Below, piece after piece: positions 30,519 to 36,348 of a DNA stretch of 36,348 nucleotides (the first letter of the stretch is position 1; each line of letters opens with the position of its first letter). The stretch lies in the NCBI GenBank assembly GCA_003056285.1, contig NDWU01000018.1, positions 1-36,348 of the forward strand. Direction: 5' to 3'. The DNA is from Candidatus Terraquivivens tikiterensis (GTDB taxonomy: Archaea > Thermoproteota > Nitrososphaeria_A > Caldarchaeales > Wolframiiraptoraceae). Under the pieces are notes generated by a model. The model did no database searches and had not been told where the DNA came from. It saw nothing but the letters and a program-made list of their open reading frames with translations. The position numbers and the translations under genes are program-made.

Positions 30519-31712
30519 ATGGCGGAAAAACATAAAGTAGCTGGAACGTGGCCTGGAAAAGTTGAAATTCTTGAGCATGCGCTACCGACGCTCAAGGACG
30601 ACCAGATGCTAATCAGGGTCGAGCTATCCGGCATCTGCGGAACGGATGCCCACACTTTCGAGAAGGGCTTCGGACCGCACAGGATATCCGGAAAGGTCGG
30701 CTATCCGCTATACCTTGGGCACGAGTACGTAGGCGTAATAGAGAAGAAGGGAAAAGAGGCCGATAAGAACATGTTTTACCACACGGAGGTGCCGCAGGAG
30801 GGCGATAGGATCTGGTGGGGCCTAGACCACTACTGCAACGTATGCGATTGGGAGGTTCTGTACCCAGGATGGCAGCAGTGGTGTCTTGGCGCGTTCTTCT
30901 ATGGTTTCGACGAGACCCCCTTCCACGGTGCATGGAGCCGTTACGTCATCCTTGAGCCCGGCACCCACATTTGGAAATTCGACAAAAAGATAACGCCGGA
31001 AAAGGGCGTCGTCGTAGAACCCTACATAGTAGGCCTGAGAGCTGTTGACAAGGTGCTGACGTTGCTCTCGATCTCCGAGAAGGAGGCCAACCCTGCTACC
31101 GACCTGTTTGTGATATACGGTGCGGGTGCCATTGGAAACGCCGCGCTTACAGCCCTTAAGGCTTCAGTTCCAAACTCCATTGCGATCGTGGTCGACCCCA
31201 ATAAGCACAGGCTGGAGATGGCCAAGAAGCTGGGTGCTGACCATGTCCTCAATGTCAAGGAGACTACGAGAGATGAGAGGATAAAGTTCATCAAGGAGAT
31301 CGCGACTAGCTTGGACAGGCCAAGACTCGGCGACAGGTGGGGTGTAGACGCCGTAATCGACTGTACTGGAAAGAATGCAGATGTTGTCATACCAGAGGCT
31401 ATCGAGATCCTAAGGCCCATGGGTGTGCTGGATGAGGTCGGTGCATTCACCGCCTTTACAGCCGGCAAGTTCACCATCGACCCCCACGAGATCTGTGCCA
31501 GGGAGCTTTTCTTCGTGGGGAGCTGGGCATATCCGCTCTCGACCTGCGACAAGGCCATCAAGCAGGTCAACAAAGGACTTTTCGATAAAATACCATACCA
31601 TGAGATAATCACCCACCGGCGTAGGCTGGTCGCCGAGGATATAACCAACGGCATCAAGTCCCTCCTTTCGGGTGTCGGCATAAAGCACGTAATAGACCCA
31701 TGGAAAGCGTAA
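30519..31712 (+). CDS. Zinc-dependent alcohol dehydrogenase (MDR family)
   Basis: 397 residues. Catalytic zinc site: Cys40 in SGICGTD, His68-Glu69 in LGHEY, and Glu167-type residue in VVVEPY. The structural zinc loop is unusual: Cys106, Cys109 and Cys122 are seen within YCNVCDWEVLYPGWQQWC, but the fourth cysteine of the usual set is absent. The Rossmann domain has VIYGAGAIGNAALTAL and VVDPNKHRLEMAKKLGADHV; the Asp after VV favours NAD. A Trp-rich insert (RIWWGLDHY) sets it apart from threonine and sorbitol dehydrogenases. Substrate unknown. It sits between the transhydrogenase-like and methyltransferase-like genes on the same strand. Confidence 0.85.
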   Translation: MAEKHKVAGTWPGKVEILEHALPTLKDDQMLIRVELSGICGTDAHTFEKGFGPHRISGKVGYPLYLGHEYVGVIEKKGKEADKNMFYHTEVPQEGDRIWWGLDHYCNVCDWEVLYPGWQQWCLGAFFYGFDETPFHGAWSRYVILEPGTHIWKFDKKITPEKGVVVEPYIVGLRAVDKVLTLLSISEKEANPATDLFVIYGAGAIGNAALTALKASVPNSIAIVVDPNKHRLEMAKKLGADHVLNVKETTRDERIKFIKEIATSLDRPRLGDRWGVDAVIDCTGKNADVVIPEAIEILRPMGVLDEVGAFTAFTAGKFTIDPHEICARELFFVGSWAYPLSTCDKAIKQVNKGLFDKIPYHEIITHRRRLVAEDITNGIKSLLSGVGIKHVIDPWKA

Positions 31713-31723
31713 AATATCCTCCA

Positions 31724-31738
31724 TATTTTTTATTTATC
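31724..31738 (+). terminator. T-rich stretch after the zinc dehydrogenase
   Basis: TATTTTTTATTTAT directly after the gene, the T-rich form of archaeal intrinsic terminators. No hairpin is needed or seen. Confidence 0.45.
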
Positions 31739-31773
31739 TACCTACTCTAACTCTAATTCAAGGAGTTTATATA

Positions 31774-32796
31774 ATGTTGCCGTATGAGAGGGTAATGGAG
31801 GTATTTAGGGGAGGTACGCCGGATAGGATTCCTTGCGTAAACTTCGCAAGCGTCATAACGAAGGAATTCTTGGCCTACTACAATGCAAACTGGGTTGACA
31901 TCTATCAAGATCCGGAGAAGATGGCTAGCGTAGCCTCTGCGGCTCATAGGCTCTGCGGTCTTGATAACATAAGCCTTCCGTTCGACCAATCCGTCGAGGC
32001 GGAATTGCTAGGAATAAAGTTCGACTACCATCCCGATGGCCCGCCTACTCCCTTGAGCTTTTTATCAGAAGAACAATACTTTGAGATAGTCGTACCGCAC
32101 TCCCTAGCAGACAAAGGCAGGATGCCCGTTATCCAAAAGGCCATCAAGAGGCTTAAAGAGGAGTTTGGAGGCAGGGTGCCCATTAACGTGATCGTTAGCC
32201 CACCCATGACCACCGTTGCAGGGTATCTTTTGGGGCCGTCGGCCACGAACCTTATGATGAGGAGGTTCCCGGGCGCGCTCAAGGGTATGCTAGAAGAGAC
32301 GTTCAGGCTTCATCTAGAGCTTGTGAACCTGTATGAGGAGTGGGGCGCTGATATAATAACGCTCCACGACCCGAAGGGCTCGCCAGACGTCCTAAACCCA
32401 GGCTTCTTCGATTCGCTCGTTTTGTCGTATCATAAGTCGCTCATCGAGGAGACAAAGCTGCCAACCGTCGTTAACGTATGCGGGAACATAATCCATGTTT
32501 TAGAGAAGATAATCAGCTGCAACCCTTCGGCCATCGTCTTCGACTACAAAACCCCAGTAAAGTCCGTGATGAAAGCTTTAAGCGAGGCTAACAAAAAGAT
32601 ACCAGTCGCCGGCAACCTATCACCATTTTGGGACATATACTTGGCAGATGATGAGAGGATGGAGGAGAGGGTGGTAGAGGTTATCAAGGGAGGCGTGGAT
32701 TTTGTCTCGCCGGGTTGCGACCTATGGGTAGCGACGCCGATAGAAAAGCTAAGGGGTCTAGTAAGCCTGGTTGAAAAGTACGGGAAAATCAGATGA
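31774..32796 (+). CDS. UroD/MtaA-family protein (methylcobamide methyltransferase-like)
   Basis: 340 residues of the uroporphyrinogen decarboxylase fold, nearer to MtaA/MtbA corrinoid:thiol methyltransferases than to HemE. It opens YERVMEVFRGGTPDRIPCV and has ADIITLHDPKGSPDVLNPGFF. The zinc site of MtaA/MtbA is His-x-Cys and a distant Cys. Here it reads NVCGN (Asn234, Cys236) and SPGCDLW (Cys315), so the His is replaced by Asn while both Cys remain. AAGGAG eight bases before the ATG is its ribosome binding site. No corrinoid protein gene is near. It may move a methyl group to a different acceptor. Confidence 0.8.
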   Translation: MLPYERVMEVFRGGTPDRIPCVNFASVITKEFLAYYNANWVDIYQDPEKMASVASAAHRLCGLDNISLPFDQSVEAELLGIKFDYHPDGPPTPLSFLSEEQYFEIVVPHSLADKGRMPVIQKAIKRLKEEFGGRVPINVIVSPPMTTVAGYLLGPSATNLMMRRFPGALKGMLEETFRLHLELVNLYEEWGADIITLHDPKGSPDVLNPGFFDSLVLSYHKSLIEETKLPTVVNVCGNIIHVLEKIISCNPSAIVFDYKTPVKSVMKALSEANKKIPVAGNLSPFWDIYLADDERMEERVVEVIKGGVDFVSPGCDLWVATPIEKLRGLVSLVEKYGKIR

Positions 32797-32878
32797 ACGT
32801 CTCATAAAAACCAACTAATAGTTAATATTTCAGCAATTTTAACTGAGCCGAGGGCTGAAAAGGTCACGGTGATGCTGG

Positions 32879-33883
32879 TTGCCAAATAAGTCGGAGGTTC
32901 TACTACTCTCCGAGGAGGACGTCATCTCAACCGGTTTAACGATGTCCCAATGCATGGAGCTTGTCGAGGAGGTTTTGAGGGCGCGTGCTAACGGCCAAAC
33001 CCTTTCTCCGCCCAAGGTCTTTTTGGACATGAGGCTGAATAGCGAGCACCAGTGCGATGCGGATGCGATGCCGGCTTATGTCAAGTACATCGACATGTGC
33101 GGGCTAAAGTGGATAGGTGCTAACTGGGAAAATAGGTATAAACGGGGCCTACCTAACGTTATCGGAATAGTAATCTTAAACGACCCTGAAAGCTTCGTGC
33201 CTTTAGCGATCATGTCCGCAAACTGGCTGACCGCTATGAGGACGGGGGCTGCGACCGGGTTGGCCGTAAGGGAGCTGGCCGGTAAGGGTTCTAAGATACT
33301 TTCGATAATCGGAACTGGTTACGAGGCTAAATTTCAGCTGATGGCCATAAACGAGGTTGTAAAGCTGGATGAGGTTAGGGTGTTTGACATAGACAGAGAT
33401 GCGATGGAATCTTTTCTCAGGGATGCCGACCAAACGTTTAGCGTTAACATAATTCCATGCAAAGGCGTTAAGGAGGCCGTCGATGGTGCAGACCTGGTAG
33501 TAACCGTCACATCCTCCCGCATACCCGTTCTGGGTGAAGACTTCGTACCCGACACGGCAAAGCTAATCTGCTCGATCGGTACGTACAATGAGCTTGGAGA
33601 TAAGATCGTGGGATGGTTTGACAAAATAGTAGTCGATACCCGAGAACAGGCGAAATCCGAGGGCGCATTAGCCGATTGGTTTGCAAGGGGGCTTATATCA
33701 AACGGGGACATCTACGCCGAACTTGGTGAAATACTGGTAGGGAGAAAGAAGGGAAGGGTCTCGGAGGACGAAAAGATACTTTGCGTTTTGACTGGGCTGG
33801 GATGCGAAGACGTTGTGGTCGCTAACAGGGTATACAGAATAGCAAAAGAAAGGGGGTTGGGGAAGACTTTCAGGTTTTTCTAG
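32879..33883 (+). CDS. Ornithine cyclodeaminase/mu-crystallin family dehydrogenase
   Basis: 334 residues from TTG at 32879. In-frame TGA at 32870 limits the start, and GGTGA lies just upstream. Family features: LKWIGANWENRYKRGLPNV with Lys77, ILNDPESFVPLAIM, NWLTAMRTGAATGLAV with Arg121, the NAD(P) loop IIGTGYEAKFQL from 143, and the closing GLGCEDVVVANRVYRIA. Members include ornithine cyclodeaminase, alanine dehydrogenase (Archaeoglobus type), ketimine reductase and pyrroline-2-carboxylate reductase; sequence cannot pick one. An upstream AGTTAATATTTC (about 32819-32830) may be its promoter. It converges on the Fe-S gene with a one-base gap. Confidence 0.85.
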   Translation: MPNKSEVLLLSEEDVISTGLTMSQCMELVEEVLRARANGQTLSPPKVFLDMRLNSEHQCDADAMPAYVKYIDMCGLKWIGANWENRYKRGLPNVIGIVILNDPESFVPLAIMSANWLTAMRTGAATGLAVRELAGKGSKILSIIGTGYEAKFQLMAINEVVKLDEVRVFDIDRDAMESFLRDADQTFSVNIIPCKGVKEAVDGADLVVTVTSSRIPVLGEDFVPDTAKLICSIGTYNELGDKIVGWFDKIVVDTREQAKSEGALADWFARGLISNGDIYAELGEILVGRKKGRVSEDEKILCVLTGLGCEDVVVANRVYRIAKERGLGKTFRFF

Positions 33884-33884
33884 T

Positions 33885-35165
33885 TCAATGGAGGCCCGTC
33901 GAGGCAACTACTATATCTACGATGTCCATGTATTTTGCCTTGAGCCTGAGGTTTTTTATTCCTTTTTTAATCATCAGGGCGCAGACAGGACAGCATGAGG
34001 ATATTATGTCAGGGTTTCCGACGTTAAGCTCCGATACACGGTTTACGGAGGCCCTCGTTGCCACGTCCCTATAAATCAGCTCGACGCCGCCGCCTCCGCA
34101 ACACTTCGTCTCGCGTCTATTATTCGGTGGCTCTACGAGCTCTAAGTTTTCTATAGCTTTTAGTACAACCCTTGGCTCATCCACAACGTTCATGAACCTT
34201 GCAAGATAGCAGGGGTCATGAAATACAACCTTTGCAGGCTCTGGGAATCGGAGATCTATGCCGTTGTTTTCTATAACTTCGGCAAGCACCTCCGTTACAT
34301 GCTTAACTTCGATGTCCCAACCCTCTACATAGGACGGGTATTCGTCCTTCAAGACGCCGCCGCATATAGGGTTGTGGACTATCAGCCTTTTGACGCCCCT
34401 TTCCTTAAGGATTTTGTAGACTTTTTTGGCGTGCTCGGCGAACTCGTCTAGCAGGCCATAAGTGTGGAGGGCCGCACCGCAGCATGGCTCGTCGTTCCCC
34501 ATGTAGGAGAAGTCAACGTTTAGCATCTTCAGGAGTTTTGCAGTGTTGGCCAAGCTGTTTCTATAAAACCTGTGTTTTCCCTCGAGGAGTGCATCGAGAA
34601 ACTTGGTAACGCCGAGGCTCTGGATCCGTGAGCTCAAAGACATCAGGGTGTTTTCGGCCCATCCGAACGTCTCGAGCATGTTGACCAGGAGCTCACCGTA
34701 AGCCATCGAGGAGTCCATACAGCTGGCAAATAGGACTGTGTCGGAATTCCTGGGTAAGCCTAGGTCCTCAGCCCACTTTGCCTTCGTCGCGGCCGAGCCG
34801 AATATATCGCCCTCCTTAACGCCCGTTACCAGGCTATCGGCAACCTTCCTCATGAATGGGTTAAGGGCGTTTGCCTTTATGATCATATGCCTTGCCTGAA
34901 CGGATATCTCCGAGGTGTCGATGCCTTGTGGGCATTTCACGGCGCATGCCCTGCAAACCCCGCACATGTAGAACTTCTGGGCCAGCCTGGGCGTTGGCTG
35001 GACCGTGCCTTCGAGCAGCAACTGGAAGAGGGTCTTTCTGCCCCTTGGGCCAACCGACTCCTCCATGTTGGAGGCTTCCAAAAAAGGACAGACTGAGCGG
35101 CAGAAACCACAATGCTCGCAAAATCGGATCTTCTTCATTAGAGCGTCAAGGCTTTTACCTACCAT
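33885..35165 (-). CDS. Iron-sulfur subunit with CCG domains (GlcF/HdrD-like)
   Basis: 426 residues from ATG at 35165. Two ferredoxin-type 4Fe-4S motifs occur near the N-terminus: CEHCGFCRSVCP and CGVCRACAVKCP. Two cysteine-rich CCG domains follow: EPCCGAAL with later HNPICGG, and HDPCYLARF, KCCGGGG and SCCPVCALMI. This is the plan of glycolate/lactate oxidase subunit GlcF and heterodisulfide reductase HdrD. Electrons from the FAD subunit upstream would pass through it to quinone or to a thiol/disulfide acceptor. It begins one base after the FAD gene's stop, with GGGTG upstream as a likely binding site, so the two form one operon. Confidence 0.88.
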   Translation of the reverse strand: MVGKSLDALMKKIRFCEHCGFCRSVCPFLEASNMEESVGPRGRKTLFQLLLEGTVQPTPRLAQKFYMCGVCRACAVKCPQGIDTSEISVQARHMIIKANALNPFMRKVADSLVTGVKEGDIFGSAATKAKWAEDLGLPRNSDTVLFASCMDSSMAYGELLVNMLETFGWAENTLMSLSSRIQSLGVTKFLDALLEGKHRFYRNSLANTAKLLKMLNVDFSYMGNDEPCCGAALHTYGLLDEFAEHAKKVYKILKERGVKRLIVHNPICGGVLKDEYPSYVEGWDIEVKHVTEVLAEVIENNGIDLRFPEPAKVVFHDPCYLARFMNVVDEPRVVLKAIENLELVEPPNNRRETKCCGGGGVELIYRDVATRASVNRVSELNVGNPDIISSCCPVCALMIKKGIKNLRLKAKYMDIVDIVVASTGLH

Positions 35166-35166
35166 C

Positions 35167-36348
35167 CTACACACCCATCTTGCCCGGGTTCATTATATTG
35201 TTCGGGTCTATCAACCCCTTTATCGCCCTCATAAGCGCCATGGCTGCTGGGCCAACCTCCTCCGCCAAAAGCTCGGCCTTGTCGATTCCTATGCCGTGCT
35301 CACCGGATATCGTTCCGCCGATTCTGATCACGTACCTGCACATCTCGTCGTGAGCCCTCTTCGCCCTTGCACTCTCCTCTGGGTCGTTTAGGTTAACGGA
35401 GAAGATTGCGTGCACGTTCCCGTCACCGGCATGCGAAAGGATGGCCACAGGTATACCGTACCTATCGCAGATCTCTCTAATCGTCTTGAACGCCTCCGGT
35501 AGCTTGCTTATAGGCACGCAGACGTCGTGCGTGACGTTCATCTTACCGGTTACGTTGGGTAGCGCCGTGGCACCCTCGCTCCTGATCGTCCATATCTCGT
35601 TGAACTCCTCCTGCGTAGTTGCCCTTAATACCTGCGAGGCGCCAGACTCCCTCAGGACCTGCTCTACCTTGCTTGCCGTAGCCTCCACCTCGCTTCTAGA
35701 GCCATCGACGCTCACGATTAGGTACGCATCCATGTCTGGGAATTTTTTGCCGAGCCACTTGCTGACTGCGGCTATTACGCTCCTGTCCATCAGCTCGATG
35801 GAAGCAGGAACTATCCCAGCCATGTATATTTTCGAGACAGCCTCGCCCGCCTTCTCTATGCTCTCGAAGTAGGCGGATATCCTGTTTTCAGCCTCGGGGA
35901 TCGGCCTAAGCTTCAGCGTAGCCTCCGTGATTATCCCGAGCGTTCCCTCGGAGCCAACGAAGAGCCTAGTAAGGTCGTAGCCGGCATTGCCCTTGAGCGT
36001 TCTGCTGCCCGTCCTTATAATTTCACCGTTGGGCAATACGACCTTTAGGCCGAGCACCCAGTCCCGTGTGGTACCGTACTTCAATGCCCTCATGCCGCCT
36101 GCGTTCATCGCGATTACGCCGCCCATCGTGCAGGCATCGCTACTGCCTGGGTCTGGTGGCCAGAACAGGCCGTGTTTTGCGAGCTCGCTCTCAAGCTTAG
36201 CATGGACTACGCCTGCCTCAACGGTGCACCTTAGGTCTGCAGGGCTGATCTCGAGTATCCTGTTCATACCGGTAAGGTCTACGACTATGCCGCCTTTCGA
36301 GGGCACGACCCCACCCACGAAGTTTGTGCCCGCACCCCTGGGTATGAC
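35167..36348 (-). CDS. FAD-linked oxidase (GlcD/D-lactate dehydrogenase type), cut by window edge
   Basis: 394 codons are visible and the frame continues past 36348, so the N-terminus is outside the window. The FAD-binding PCMH domain shows IPRGAGTNFVGG at the edge, PPDPGSSDACTMGGVIAMNAGG, KGNAGYDLTRLFVGSEGTLG and TEATLKLRP. The cap and C-terminal region have SHAGDGNVHAIF and SGEHGIGIDKAELL. The visible part ends GLIDPNNIMNPGKM, typical for the family. It oxidises a 2-hydroxyacid such as glycolate, D-lactate or D-2-hydroxyglutarate and passes electrons to the GlcF-like subunit. The transhydrogenase-like enzyme nearby would make or use such hydroxyacids. Confidence 0.92.
   Translation of the reverse strand, partial: VIPRGAGTNFVGGVVPSKGGIVVDLTGMNRILEISPADLRCTVEAGVVHAKLESELAKHGLFWPPDPGSSDACTMGGVIAMNAGGMRALKYGTTRDWVLGLKVVLPNGEIIRTGSRTLKGNAGYDLTRLFVGSEGTLGIITEATLKLRPIPEAENRISAYFESIEKAGEAVSKIYMAGIVPASIELMDRSVIAAVSKWLGKKFPDMDAYLIVSVDGSRSEVEATASKVEQVLRESGASQVLRATTQEEFNEIWTIRSEGATALPNVTGKMNVTHDVCVPISKLPEAFKTIREICDRYGIPVAILSHAGDGNVHAIFSVNLNDPEESARAKRAHDEMCRYVIRIGGTISGEHGIGIDKAELLAEEVGPAAMALMRAIKGLIDPNNIMNPGKMGV

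Noticed and set aside
1-36348. tRNA or rRNA genes
   Set aside because: I looked through the gene-free stretches for cloverleaf arms and the T-arm GTTCGA pattern and saw none; a tRNA scan would settle it.
29188-36348. A methanogenesis or methylotrophy locus
   Set aside because: No mcr, corrinoid protein or methyl-substrate methyltransferase gene is present; an MtaA-like fold alone is not enough.
35167-36348. Truncated FAD oxidase pseudogene
   Set aside because: The frame is open to the last base of the window; the missing N-terminus is due to the window edge.

Overview
This window is chromosomal DNA from an archaeon. The evidence is ribosomal proteins eS1 and uS15, a KEOPS Pcc1 subunit, a RecJ-like DHH nuclease, deoxyhypusine synthase, Alba, an archaeal ATP-dependent DNA ligase, an ER/archaeal-type signal peptidase and promoters of BRE/TATA type. 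Heavy use of AGG/AGA Arg and ATA Ile codons and a moderate GC content fit a thermophilic member of the TACK group (Aigarchaeota/Caldiarchaeum-like, Bathyarchaeia or a deep Nitrososphaeria lineage). I cannot name the species from sequence alone.

Layout. 1-540 is a shrunken IS200/IS605-type element. 592-1800 is a TGS-domain GTPase. 7437 down to 1797 (minus strand) is a long co-directional block: mptA, mptE, uS15, RecJ-like, pcc1, eS1, a nucleotidyltransferase and a DUF2095-like protein. Diverging from it at 7492 is the beta-RFAP synthase gene, followed by DNA ligase and a coiled-coil protein. 10.9-14.7 kb holds a YjbQ-family protein, a 904-residue surface protein built of about ten beta-sandwich repeats, and a signal peptidase gene that follows it directly. 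14.57-16.58 kb (minus) holds DUF447 and a CitG-like protein, with transposon debris after and before the CitG gene. 16.9-21.6 kb holds an HTH-ACT regulator, a presenilin-type intramembrane protease, a CoA-binding protein, a Trm112-like zinc protein, deoxyhypusine synthase, Alba and NAD(P)HX dehydratase. 21.6-22.4 kb is another TnpB relic. 29.1 down to 22.4 kb (minus) is an apparent operon: MiaB-like methylthiotransferase, ThiI, F420-NADP oxidoreductase-like protein, phosphohexomutase, a VTT-domain membrane protein and an NAD(P)HX epimerase with a decayed second domain.

The last 7 kb looks like accessory metabolism. It has a hydroxyacid-oxoacid transhydrogenase-like iron dehydrogenase, a zinc alcohol dehydrogenase, a UroD/MtaA-type methyltransferase homologue and an ornithine-cyclodeaminase/mu-crystallin protein on the plus strand. 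Facing them is a GlcD/GlcF-like flavin and iron-sulfur oxidase pair, the first gene of which runs off the right edge.

How the genes work together. MptA, MptE and beta-RFAP synthase give three steps of tetrahydromethanopterin-type pterin synthesis. DUF447 and CitG-like proteins are, as I recall, companions of that pathway in C1-metabolising organisms. The F420-NADP oxidoreductase adds a second archaeal C1/redox cofactor. No methyl-coenzyme M reductase or corrinoid protein is present here, so methanogenesis cannot be claimed. Pieces of at least four IS200/IS605-type elements are present, all decayed and none with a TnpA gene.
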